Source: an uncultured Ezakiella sp.
GTDB taxonomy: Bacteria > Bacillota > Clostridia > Tissierellales > Peptoniphilaceae
Direction of reading: 5' to 3'
Assembly (NCBI GenBank): GCA_947293975.1
Contig: CAMYPV010000009.1
Span: 1-32,194 of the forward strand
DNA: 32,194 bases
The translations under genes and the position numbers were made by a program. Shown one piece after another: positions 1-7,032 of the stretch. How positions within the stretch are numbered: the first letter of the stretch is position 1; every line of letters starts with the position of its first letter. Below the pieces are notes generated by a model. The model did no database searches. It was given only the letters and a program-made list of their open reading frames with translations, and was not told where the DNA came from.

Positions 1-1
1 T

Positions 2-36
2 AGATCATAACTTAAGTGTTATGGTCTTTTTTATTT
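2..36 (+). terminator. Rho-independent terminator of a gene left of the window
   Basis: A ten-base stem, AGATCATAAC at 2-11 pairing with GTTATGGTCT at 18-27 (one G-T pair), has a six-base loop and is followed by a run of six T and then ATTT. This is the classic shape of an intrinsic terminator. The gene it ends lies outside the window. Confidence 0.75.
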
Positions 37-139
37 GATAGGTTATACACTTAAAAGCGACATCTAGTATAAAATAAATTTAAAAAATCAACTGAAAATA
101 TATTTAACAGATGAAGGAAAAGAAATTTTTGAAAAGAAA

Positions 140-403
140 ATGAAACTTGCTAATTGCAAAACTATGTCCCACTTTCTTAGGAAATGTGTATTAGAAAAAG
201 AAATTTATGTTGTAGATTTAGAACCATTTAGAAACCTACAATGGCTACTTTCAAATGCAACAAATAATATAAACCAGATTGCAAAAGCTACTAATACAAC
301 TGGTGTTATTTATAAGAAAGATATTGATTATATGAGAGAAAAAATAGAAAAATTGTCAAAAGAAATATGGGATATACATTCCCTTTTATTAAGAAAGAAA
401 TAG
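140..403 (+). CDS. mobC: MobC-like plasmid mobilisation protein, 5'-decayed remnant
   Basis: The 87 residues resemble relaxosome accessory proteins of the MobC family, which help a relaxase nick the transfer origin. Family-like features are the MSHFLRKCVL block near the start, the NNINQIAKATN block in the middle and a charged C-terminal helix. Family-like sequence continues in frame upstream of the ATG at 140, reading NQLKIYLTDEGKEIFEKK, back to a stop at 65-67. No ATG, GTG or TTG lies between that stop and 140. The original start therefore seems lost, and the protein made today, if any, lacks its first part. No relaxase gene follows, although mobC is normally next to one. I read it as a relic of an integrated mobilisable element. 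The family call is from remembered sequence pattern, not a search. Confidence 0.7.
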   Translation: MKLANCKTMSHFLRKCVLEKEIYVVDLEPFRNLQWLLSNATNNINQIAKATNTTGVIYKKDIDYMREKIEKLSKEIWDIHSLLLRKK

Positions 404-438
404 GATGTATAAGTTTATAGAGCTGTCTATATGTACAG

Positions 439-467
439 TTGTAGAAACTTATTTTATTTGATATAAT
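439..467 (+). promoter_or_regulatory. Promoter of the defence-like cluster
   Basis: TTGTAG at 439-444 and TATAAT at 462-467 are 17 bases apart. The Xre gene starts at 494 after a GGGGGT ribosome site. A short inverted repeat (AGCTGT / ACAGTT, about 420-440) sits just before the -35 box and could end the mobC transcript or bind a regulator. Confidence 0.6.
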
Positions 468-493
468 ATATATATTTATATGGGGGTCAAATA

Positions 494-718
494 ATGAGCA
501 ATGAAATTGTATTTACGATAAATGAAGTACTTAATGAAAAAAATATTAGCAAGAATTGGCTTGAAGAAAATGCTAATCTACAAAGAAGTCAATTAAACTC
601 ATATGCAAATAATAAAGTAAAACGAATAGATCTTGACGTATTAGCAAGAATTTGTATAGCACTAAACGTCGAAGTTGGCGATCTTATTAAATTGCAAAGA
701 AATAAAGGAGAACTTTAA
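494..718 (+). CDS. Xre-family helix-turn-helix regulator
   Basis: A 74-residue protein that is almost entirely one Cro/CI-type helix-turn-helix domain (residues about 8-66, with ENANLQRSQLNSYANNK over the recognition region and DLDVLARICIALNVEVGDLI at the end). It probably binds DNA as a dimer and controls its own promoter and the genes behind it. The next gene starts directly after its stop codon (716-718, then ATG at 719), so the two are almost certainly co-transcribed and translationally coupled. Small Xre regulators commonly precede restriction-modification genes, where they time methylase and nuclease expression. That controller role is inferred from position. Confidence 0.8.
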   Translation: MSNEIVFTINEVLNEKNISKNWLEENANLQRSQLNSYANNKVKRIDLDVLARICIALNVEVGDLIKLQRNKGEL

Positions 719-1774
719 ATGGAATCAAAAGTAATAGTTATACCTGAAGGCAAGGTATGTGATTATATAGATGGAAAATTTAGAAAAGATACGCCAGAAG
801 AATACGTACGTCAAACTATTGAAAAAAGACTAATAAACGAACATAAATATAATCGTGATCAAATAAGCATTGAATATACAGTTCAAATCGGTTCTGGTAA
901 AAAGAGAGCAGATATAGTTATATTTCCTGATGAAAAAGTTGATAAAACACAAGAAAATATAAAAATTATTATTGAATGTAAAAGTGAAAAAATTGAAGCT
1001 AGCAACTCTAAAGATGGTGTCGCTCAATTAAAATCATATATGTCAGCTTGTTCCAATGCAGAATGGGGTATGTGGACAAATAGTAAAGAAAAGTTTGTAT
1101 TCAAAAAATATATTGATGATTCAGGATCTATACAATTTATGGATTATAATGACATTCCATCGGCTGATGGAAGTTTAGATGATATTAATAGACCTAAAAG
1201 AACAACTTTAAAAAACGCATCAGATGACAACTTGTTATTTACATTTAAAACATGTCATAATCATATTTATGTAAATGAAGGAATGCAAAAACAACCTGCA
1301 TTTTTTGAACTTTTAAAAGTTATTTTTTGTAAAATTGAAGATGAGAGAAACATTCCAAAACCATTAGAATTTTATGCAACAAGTGAAGAAAGATCTAATG
1401 GTGATGGTCAATTAACCATTAAAAATAGGATTGAAAAGATATTTGAAAGAGTAAAAAAAGAGAAGAAAAATGCAAAGATTTTTGAACCAAATGATAGCAT
1501 AAAATTACATCCAAGGACATTATCCTATATAGTGAGCGAATTACAAAAGTATAGCCTTTTAAATACAAGAATAGATATTAAGGGAAAAGCCTACGAAGAA
1601 ATAGTTGGTGCTTACCTTAGAGGGGATCGTGGTGAATTTTTCACACCTAGAAATGTAATGCAGATGGTCGTTGAAATGATTAACCCTACTATTGATGAGA
1701 AAGTTTTAGAAATAATCATACCGAAATGGATACAAGATGTAGGCAAAATTAAAATGTTTGCCTTTGCGGTGTAA
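719..1774 (+). pseudogene. Nuclease-methylase subunit (type I/IIB-like restriction enzyme), truncated before the SAM-binding motif
   Basis: The first 331 or so residues look like the front of a fused restriction-modification subunit. An HSDR_N-like nuclease domain has the pattern D65 (RADIVIF), E86-x-K88 (IIIECKSE) and Q103-xxx-Y107, matching PD-(D/E)xK nucleases of type I R subunits. A linker and the N-6 methylase entry region follow, with KAYEEIVGAYL and GEFFTPRNVMQMVVEMINP. Family members continue with a DP.CGTGG SAM-binding motif after K-V-L, but here the reading becomes about 20 unrelated residues and stops. The SAM motif and the NPPF/Y catalytic motif are both absent. The full protein would be roughly 700-800 residues. 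The break coincides with a two-gene acetyltransferase cassette, and the partner specificity gene lies beyond it. The N-terminal nuclease domain could still be made. Confidence 0.8.
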
Positions 1775-1840
1775 AAGCTGCTCTTGCGGTGTAAACGGAA
1801 ATCCGGGGTTTGCCCGGTTATTTGGTTGCCGGTGTATTTA
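1741..1840 (+). repeat. Repeat-rich left flank of the acetyltransferase cassette
   Basis: This stretch lies between the broken methylase frame and the first acetyltransferase gene. AGGCAAA at 1741-1747 pairs with TTTGCCT at 1757-1763, a terminator-like hairpin. TTGCGGTGTAAA occurs at 1764-1775 and again at 1784-1795, exactly 20 bases apart, and a looser copy (TTGCCGGTGTATTTA) lies at 1826-1840. A GC-rich hairpin CCGGG / CCCGG lies near 1803-1817. The stretch has more G and C than the restriction genes on either side. It may be intergenic sequence carried in with the cassette. Confidence 0.55.
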
Positions 1841-1877
1841 AAGGATCACAAGAAGTCATAGGAGGGGCATAATTAAA

Positions 1878-2651
1878 TTGAAGTGGACAAATGAGATGAT
1901 AAAGAAGATAGCTATGCAGCAATCTGCTATAGATTCCAATTGCCGTGTCGAGGATTTTATTTGCGGTAAGAACGTTGTGGCAATTTCAAAAGAAAACAAA
2001 TCAGCAAGAAAATATTTAAATCTTCCGCACATATGCAACTTGATATCCTATGGAGATAATATTGTTGCCAGCGTTTCAGAAAAATATAAAGACGTTGTAG
2101 AATACTATATCAATAAATATCCGATCGAGCATTGTTTTGAAACACCGAATATGCACGTGTTAAATGATGCTTTTCAAAAAGAAGGATCTCGTGTGTGTTT
2201 TATGGCTGAATATTTTTTGCCTGATATATCTGTTTTGACTCCGTTGCCTTGCGATCATGAGTTAAAGATATTATATCCGGAAGATTTTAAAGGGCTGTAC
2301 ACAGAAACGTGGAGTAATGCTTTATGCGAAAAACGCAAGGAGTTAGATATTCTTGGAGTTGGAGCATATCGTGATGGCACATTGATAGGGTTAGCGGCGT
2401 GCAGCGCAGACTGTGAAACTATGTGGCAGATCGGAGTTGACGTACTTCCTGAACATCGAAGGAAGGGAATAGCATCGGCATTGACCAGCAGATTGGCAAT
2501 AGAAATATTAGAAAGCGGTAAGGTTCCATTTTATTGTTGTGCATGGTCAAATCTGAGATCTGCAAGAAATGCAATAAAAAGCGGATTTCGTCCGGCTTGG
2601 GTCGAAATGACAGTAAAACCTGCTTCAACGGTAAATGAAATGAATATGTGA
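1878..2651 (+). CDS. GNAT-family N-acetyltransferase
   Basis: A 257-residue protein with a C-terminal GNAT domain (about residues 130-245) that would move an acetyl group from acetyl-CoA to an amine. The cofactor signature is IGVDVLPEHRRKGIASAL, with the R-x-x-G-x-A loop that holds the CoA pyrophosphate, followed by FYCCAWSNLRSARNAIKSGF, typical of GNAT motif B. The first 120 residues are an unassigned domain. Translation probably starts at TTG 1878, behind AGGAGGGG at about 1860-1867. The gene has more G and C than the restriction genes around it and sits in the segment that interrupts the methylase gene, so it looks imported. The substrate cannot be read from sequence; small molecules or antibiotics are possible. 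Confidence 0.8.
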   Translation: MKWTNEMIKKIAMQQSAIDSNCRVEDFICGKNVVAISKENKSARKYLNLPHICNLISYGDNIVASVSEKYKDVVEYYINKYPIEHCFETPNMHVLNDAFQKEGSRVCFMAEYFLPDISVLTPLPCDHELKILYPEDFKGLYTETWSNALCEKRKELDILGVGAYRDGTLIGLAACSADCETMWQIGVDVLPEHRRKGIASALTSRLAIEILESGKVPFYCCAWSNLRSARNAIKSGFRPAWVEMTVKPASTVNEMNM

Positions 2652-2686
2652 TCGCAAGATATAAATGAATAATTAAAGGAGAACAA

Positions 2687-3136
2687 ATGATTATCAGAAA
2701 ATATCAGCCGTCAGACTGCAAAGAATTGGCAGACCTGTTTTATAATACTGTCCACACAGTCAACGCAAAAGATTACACAAAAGAACAGTTAAATGTATGG
2801 GCGACAGGACAGGTGGATTTAGAGCAATGGAATAAGTCGCTTCAAGAACATTTCAGTGTTGTTGCGGTTGATGATGAAATCATTGTGGGTTTTGGGGACA
2901 TAGATAAAACAGGCTACCTTGACCATCTATTTGTTCATACCAGTTATCAGAGAAAAGGTATTGCAAGTGCTATTTGCAATCAACTGGAGCAAGCTGTTCA
3001 AGGAGATATTACTACCCACGCTTCTATTACAGCGAAACCTTTCTTTGAAAAAAGAGGTTACAAAATTGTCAAGGAACAGCAGGTAGAACGACAAGGAATT
3101 TTTCTTACAAATTTCTGTATGAAAAAAACCAGATGA
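2687..3136 (+). CDS. GNAT-family N-acetyltransferase (YafP-like)
   Basis: A compact single-domain GNAT protein of 149 residues. It begins MIIRKYQPSDCKELADLFYNT, the usual first strand and helix, has the acetyl-CoA loop in LFVHTSYQRKGIASAICNQLE, and ends in the common ASITAKPFFEKRGYKIVKEQ block. Residues after that block are as expected for the family, so the gene looks intact. It lies 35 bases after the first acetyltransferase gene behind an AAAGGAG site, so the two are probably co-transcribed. Its stop codon falls about 37 bases before the specificity gene, close to the right junction of the foreign segment. The substrate is unknown. Confidence 0.82.
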   Translation: MIIRKYQPSDCKELADLFYNTVHTVNAKDYTKEQLNVWATGQVDLEQWNKSLQEHFSVVAVDDEIIVGFGDIDKTGYLDHLFVHTSYQRKGIASAICNQLEQAVQGDITTHASITAKPFFEKRGYKIVKEQQVERQGIFLTNFCMKKTR

Positions 3137-3173
3137 TTTTTTGCTTGGAATGGAAGATTAATGAGGGAATATC

Positions 3174-4643
3174 ATGGTAAATTCAGCTGCTAAAAAATTA
3201 GAAAAAGAACTAATAGAAATAGTTGAAGTACCTAAGGATGATATTAACTGGTCTACTGTATCTTTGAGCGATATTTTAACCAGAGATAAACGACTAGAAG
3301 CATCAACATTTAATATAGATAGAGATCATGCATTACAGCTATTAAACAATAGTAAATATGAAGTAATAAATTTAGGAACGGATAATATTGGGTTTAATGA
3401 TTGCTACTATGGACCACGTTCAAAAAGAAATTATTTAAGCCATATAGATAGTACGTCTATAGGGTTTCTTGGAAGTTCAGAAATGTTAGATATATATCCT
3501 AAACCAATAAAATATGTTTCTCCCGATAATCCTATGGTAAAACAACTTTCTTTGAGTGAAGAAATAATTTTGATATCTCGATCTGGAACTATAGGTAATG
3601 TGACTTTTGTAAATAAGTCATTAGCAAAATATTTAGTTAGTGAACATGCAATAAGGTTAGTTATTGATAAATTTCCTGGATATGTATATGCTTATCTCAA
3701 AACTGATATTGCACAAAATTTATTACATGCAGAAAAATTTGGGTCAGTAATATTAGAGATTGAACCAGAAGCATTAAAAAACATGCCTATTCCTAACCCT
3801 CCAGATATGATTAAGAAAAAAGTTCATAATTTAGTTATACAATCTTATAGTAGCCGCGATGAATCAAATAAACTTATTGATGAAGCAACTAAAATTATGA
3901 TTGATGAGCTAGAACTACCGTCAATTGAAGAATTAAAGAAAGAAGCATTTTCTTATAGCAAAGATATTAATTCTTTTTCTAAAAAATTAAGCGATTTAGA
4001 TGGAAGATTAGAGGGAAGCTATCACATTCCTTTGATAGATGTTATAGAAAAACATATGAGTAAACACGCCAATTTAAGGTGTTTAGATGACAAAGATTTA
4101 GTAAAAGATATTATTTTACCTGGAAGATTCACTAGAATATATGTTACAAAAGAACATGGAGTCCCATTCATAGGAGGTAAAGATTTATTTCAACTAAAGT
4201 CAGAAACAGGAAAATACTTATCCAAAAAAGCTCATAAGAAAAGGCTAGAGAAAGAATTACTTATAAAAGAAAATTCAATTATATTACCATCAAGAGGTAC
4301 ATTAGGATCTGTAATGTTGGCTATGCATCATCAAATAGGAAAATATGCTATAAGTGATAATTTAATTCAAATGCAATGTGAAAAAGACTATGTAGGTTAT
4401 ATATATATTTTTTTAAATTCCATATATGGGGAAAAACTAATATATAGACAAAAATATGGTGGTGTTGTGAACGCTATCGAACCTATTCAACTGAAAAAAG
4501 TATCTGTACCGTTTTTAAAAGATGTTAAGAAAATTGAACTAATAAATAATCTTGCTTTCAAGGCAAATGAATTACGTTATCAAGCTTACAAACAAGAACA
4601 AGAAGCTATTAATATCATGAATAAAGAGGTATTAGGACTATAA
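3174..4643 (+). CDS. hsdS: HsdS-like specificity subunit of a restriction-modification system
   Basis: A 489-residue protein with two target-recognition halves, each followed by helical spacer sequence, as in type I S subunits and the B subunit of BcgI-like enzymes. Half one spans about residues 20-220 (SRSGTIGNVTFVNK, then NMPIPNPP). A charged helix about 225-290 separates it from half two (VPFIGGKDLF, LPSRGTLGSVML, GGVVNAIEPIQLKKVSVP). The repeated R-G-T-x-G-x-V core is the usual TRD signature. It would recognise a bipartite DNA target and bring the methylase and nuclease to it. The start ATGGTAA overlaps a stop codon in another frame, consistent with past coupling to a methylase gene ending there. 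With the methylase broken, it probably has no local partner. Confidence 0.82.
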   Translation: MVNSAAKKLEKELIEIVEVPKDDINWSTVSLSDILTRDKRLEASTFNIDRDHALQLLNNSKYEVINLGTDNIGFNDCYYGPRSKRNYLSHIDSTSIGFLGSSEMLDIYPKPIKYVSPDNPMVKQLSLSEEIILISRSGTIGNVTFVNKSLAKYLVSEHAIRLVIDKFPGYVYAYLKTDIAQNLLHAEKFGSVILEIEPEALKNMPIPNPPDMIKKKVHNLVIQSYSSRDESNKLIDEATKIMIDELELPSIEELKKEAFSYSKDINSFSKKLSDLDGRLEGSYHIPLIDVIEKHMSKHANLRCLDDKDLVKDIILPGRFTRIYVTKEHGVPFIGGKDLFQLKSETGKYLSKKAHKKRLEKELLIKENSIILPSRGTLGSVMLAMHHQIGKYAISDNLIQMQCEKDYVGYIYIFLNSIYGEKLIYRQKYGGVVNAIEPIQLKKVSVPFLKDVKKIELINNLAFKANELRYQAYKQEQEAINIMNKEVLGL

Positions 4644-4659
4644 TTAGATTGGAGGTTTT

Positions 4660-5610
4660 ATGGGCAGATCAATCTCAAACGAATTATTAGATAAATCAAA
4701 AGAGGCAATGATTTCAGCTGTACAAATTTATAACAATCCTTCAATTAAGTTTAAGTCTGAAATGTTCATCATAACTGCCATTATTTCATGGACTTACTTA
4801 ATGCAAGCCTATTATAGAAAACGTAAAATTGATTATAGATACTATAAAATGAATGGAAAGCAAAAAAGATATGACAGAACTAAAAATGGAGCTTATAAGC
4901 ATTGGGAGCTTGAAAGATGTATTAATGAGAAAAAATCTCCATTAGATAGAGGAACAGTTAATAATTTAAAGTTTTTAATAGGTATAAGACATGAAATCGA
5001 GCATCAGAAGACAGACAATATTGATGAATATATTGGAGCAAAATTACAAGCTTGTGCTTTAAACTATAATAAAGAATTAACTAAAATGTTTGGTAAAAAG
5101 CATAGCATAAGAGATAATTTAAGCTTAGCAATACAGTTCTCCCCTATATCACCAGATCAAGAAGAATTATTAAGAAATGAAGCCAATATTAATATTCCTA
5201 TTAATGTTAGAAATTTTATAACAGAGTTTGAATCTGATTTAGACGACGAGGAGTTAAAATCTTTATCCTATTCCTATAAAATAGTATACGTACCTGTTTC
5301 CGTAAATAGGGCTAATCAAGCTGATAGGGCAATTGAATTCGTACCAGCAAATAGTACTGATGCAAAAGATTTTGAACGAGTATTGTTGAAAAGTGTAGAA
5401 AAAAAGAAATATCTTCCTAGTGAAATAGTTAATTTAATGAAAAATGAAGGGTTTTCAAAGTTTTCTATGCATTATCATACACAGTTATGGAAATCACGTG
5501 ATGGAAGAAATCCTAAATATAATTTTGGTGTATGGGTTTCGGGACAATGGTACTGGTATGATAATTGGGTTAATGAAGTTAGAAATTATTGCATAAAAAA
5601 TAAATTTTAG
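4660..5610 (+). CDS. DUF3644-like protein with a HEPN-type RHxxxH motif
   Basis: A 316-residue protein whose first 130 residues resemble DUF3644: LLDKSKEAMISAVQIYNNP, then an aromatic helical stretch and the block FLIGIRHEIEHQ. R110-H111-xxx-H115 fits the R-(polar)-x3-H active-site signature of HEPN ribonucleases, many of which act in phage-defence and toxin systems. The C-terminal 60 residues form a separate aromatic-rich block (LPSEIVNLMKNEGF, then HYHTQLWKSRD and QWYWYDNW) that I cannot assign. The gene follows hsdS by 16 bases with a GGAGG site, so it is in the same operon. I infer an effector or accessory role in defence. Assignment of DUF3644 to the HEPN clan is my inference from the motif. 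Confidence 0.65.
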   Translation: MGRSISNELLDKSKEAMISAVQIYNNPSIKFKSEMFIITAIISWTYLMQAYYRKRKIDYRYYKMNGKQKRYDRTKNGAYKHWELERCINEKKSPLDRGTVNNLKFLIGIRHEIEHQKTDNIDEYIGAKLQACALNYNKELTKMFGKKHSIRDNLSLAIQFSPISPDQEELLRNEANINIPINVRNFITEFESDLDDEELKSLSYSYKIVYVPVSVNRANQADRAIEFVPANSTDAKDFERVLLKSVEKKKYLPSEIVNLMKNEGFSKFSMHYHTQLWKSRDGRNPKYNFGVWVSGQWYWYDNWVNEVRNYCIKNKF

Positions 5611-5634
5611 TACCGGTACTGGGACTGGGACGGG
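5609..5634. repeat. Perfect 12-bp palindrome followed by GGGAC repeats
   Basis: AGTACCGGTACT (5609-5620) is a perfect palindrome that includes the end of the DUF3644-like gene's stop codon. It is followed by GGGACTGGGACGGGG, three G-runs in a G/C-rich burst inside AT-rich DNA. It marks the right end of the defence-like cluster. No function is assigned; an element end or recombination site is possible. Confidence 0.5.
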
Positions 5635-5764
5635 GCTAAAAATCTGAAAACGTCCTACAATTAGATGGATTAATAGTATAAAAACAAGTCTACATTTCCC
5701 TCACAAATTATGAAAAAAACAAACCGAATAATAGTTCCAAGTGGTTTACATTTGGACAAAAAAC

Positions 5765-5793
5765 AAGACCGTAGTATGTGGCTGCGGTCTTTT
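5765..5793 (+). terminator. Terminator after the DUF3644-like gene
   Basis: AAGACCG at 5765-5771 pairs with CGGTCTT at 5785-5791 and is followed by TTTTGTGTTTT. The 212-base gap between the DUF3644-like gene and the next gene holds this hairpin and the palindrome at 5609; nothing else was recognised there. Confidence 0.65.
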
Positions 5794-5822
5794 GTGTTTT
5801 GACGATATAAATTTGTTGTTTG

Positions 5823-6140
5823 TTAATTTTTATTATGAAGTAAGCTGCCTATAAATTGTGCTATTATTGAAATCACGCCATAGATTATTATATAAACAGA
5901 TGCGCTTTCGTTGTAATAGATAAATATGCTGGGTACAAATAGCATCATGATAAAAATTGAGAATAGCCAATTGAATGAATTTTTTATTCCATAAATAAAT
6001 GAGACTATAAAACAAATTATTGGTATTCCAATTAGCAGAATCAGCATGCCACTTCCAGTATCTTTGATGAGTAGTGGCAATATATAAAATGCAAAAATTA
6101 TTATTAATAAGTAAGGTAACATTTTTCTGAGTTTTTCCAT
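5823..6140 (-). CDS. Small membrane protein of unknown function
   Basis: A 105-residue hydrophobic protein with about four predicted membrane segments: residues 8-25, 30-52 (LILLIGIPIICFIVSFIYGI), 57-75 and 82-100. A conserved-looking loop, GIKNSFNW, lies between segments two and three. It starts at ATG 6140 behind a GGAG site. It resembles small uncharacterised membrane proteins seen in Clostridia, but I know no function for them. It is transcribed against its neighbours and belongs to no visible operon. The 253 bases between it and the Xre gene at 6394 hold the promoter described at 6316; I see nothing else there. Confidence 0.65.
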   Translation of the reverse strand: MEKLRKMLPYLLIIIFAFYILPLLIKDTGSGMLILLIGIPIICFIVSFIYGIKNSFNWLFSIFIMMLFVPSIFIYYNESASVYIIIYGVISIIAQFIGSLLHNKN

Positions 6141-6315
6141 ATCAACATCTCCATATTTTAAAATTCTTAATCGGTTATTTTATTGACTCGATGAGTTATA
6201 TATATATTTATTACTTCATGATAGTATAAATAGTTTATCACAAAACAAGCAGAAGCTCAACTCAATTAGGCTAGCTTCATGTCTTTTAAATTTAAAATTA
6301 TTTTTGAAAAATATA

Positions 6316-6374
6316 TTGACTTTTTTTATCTTTGATGGTACTATAAATGTAACACATGTACTAAAAATGTAACA
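6316..6374 (+). promoter_or_regulatory. Promoter with a 20-bp-spaced direct-repeat operator
   Basis: TTGACT (6316-6321) and TACTAT (6339-6344) are 17 bases apart. AAATGTAACA occurs directly after the -10 box (6345-6354) and again at 6365-6374. The copies are 20 bases apart, about two helical turns, so one protein could contact both on the same face of the DNA. Their place over the transcription start suggests repression, most simply by the Xre protein encoded next. Confidence 0.65.
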
Positions 6375-6393
6375 TGCAAAAGGGGGTTATTTT

Positions 6394-6597
6394 TTGGATG
6401 TTGTAATTGAGAACAGGATTGCGGAATTTCGTAAGGAGCTTGGCTTGTCGCAGCACAAGCTTGCGCAGGCGGTTGGTCTTAAGAGGCGATCGATTATGGC
6501 TTATGAGAACAACACGATTAGTCCGACGTTGGAAACGGCTTATAAAATTTGCAAGGTTTTGGGCAAGGACATTAAGGAAGTTTTTATTTTTAAATAG
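6394..6597 (+). CDS. Xre-family repressor-like protein
   Basis: A 67-residue stand-alone Cro/CI helix-turn-helix (about residues 5-60): IAEFRKELGLSQHKLAQAVG, then RRSIMAYENNTISPTLETAY, then the ICKVLGKDIKEVF end. The SQxxLA and YExxxxxPxLxxA pattern is the standard HTH_3 signature. Translation is placed at TTG 6394 because AGGGGG at 6381-6386 sits seven bases before it and no in-frame ATG exists nearby. It heads a three-gene operon with a protein of unknown function and an HExxH metalloprotease. This recalls ImmR/ImmA pairs, in which a protease removes an Xre repressor, but the domains are not identical. Self-regulation through the repeats at 6345-6374 is likely. Confidence 0.85.
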   Translation: MDVVIENRIAEFRKELGLSQHKLAQAVGLKRRSIMAYENNTISPTLETAYKICKVLGKDIKEVFIFK

Positions 6598-6605
6598 GAG
6601 GATAT

Positions 6606-7031
6606 ATGGGTTTATTATTTAATTCTGCCAAGGAGATTGGCGAAAAGGTTTACGATAGATTTGGTGATAATGAAAATTATTTGCTTGTTATGAAGCATAA
6701 CGATGTGAAGTCGGGGCTTTTAAAATTGCTCGCAAGCCGCTTATATTACGTTATGGATAGCAGCAGGACTTTTGTTTTGTACTTTAGCAGCAAGGGAATA
6801 TACGAGGTTGAGATTAGCAATTCGCTTAAAAAAGAATTTTTGCTGATGCCGTGGAACGAAATTTCTATGTTTGATGTTAATACCAATTTGTTAAAAACGA
6901 TTATAACTTTCGAACATCTTGGTGCAAAAATCAGGTACGAAGTTCCGTTTGAGGGTAAACTTTTTGCAGACAACAAGGCAAATTTTGTGAAACTAGAAGA
7001 CAAGGACTGGAATAGGGTAAGAGAGGTTTAA
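6606..7031 (+). CDS. Protein of unknown function in an Xre / metalloprotease operon
   Basis: A 141-residue protein I do not recognise with confidence. It has no signal peptide or membrane segment. The middle (residues 25-110) alternates hydrophobic strands: YYVMDSSRTFVLYFSSKGIY, then EISMFDVNTNLLKTIITFEH, then AKIRYEVPFEGKLF. That is a mainly beta pattern like bacterial PH-like domains. It starts eight bases after the Xre gene behind an AGGAGG site and ends one base before the metalloprotease start, so the three are one operon and probably one functional unit. It could be the protease's target or an adaptor; that is speculation. Confidence 0.6.
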   Translation: MGLLFNSAKEIGEKVYDRFGDNENYLLVMKHNDVKSGLLKLLASRLYYVMDSSRTFVLYFSSKGIYEVEISNSLKKEFLLMPWNEISMFDVNTNLLKTIITFEHLGAKIRYEVPFEGKLFADNKANFVKLEDKDWNRVREV

Positions 7032-7032
7032 T

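Noticed and set aside
1711..3140. The acetyltransferase segment as a classical insertion sequence
   Set aside because: No transposase gene, no clear terminal inverted repeats and no convincing target-site duplication could be found at the two junctions.
5611..5634. A G-quadruplex in the GGGAC repeats
   Set aside because: Only three G-runs are present; a usual intramolecular quadruplex needs four.
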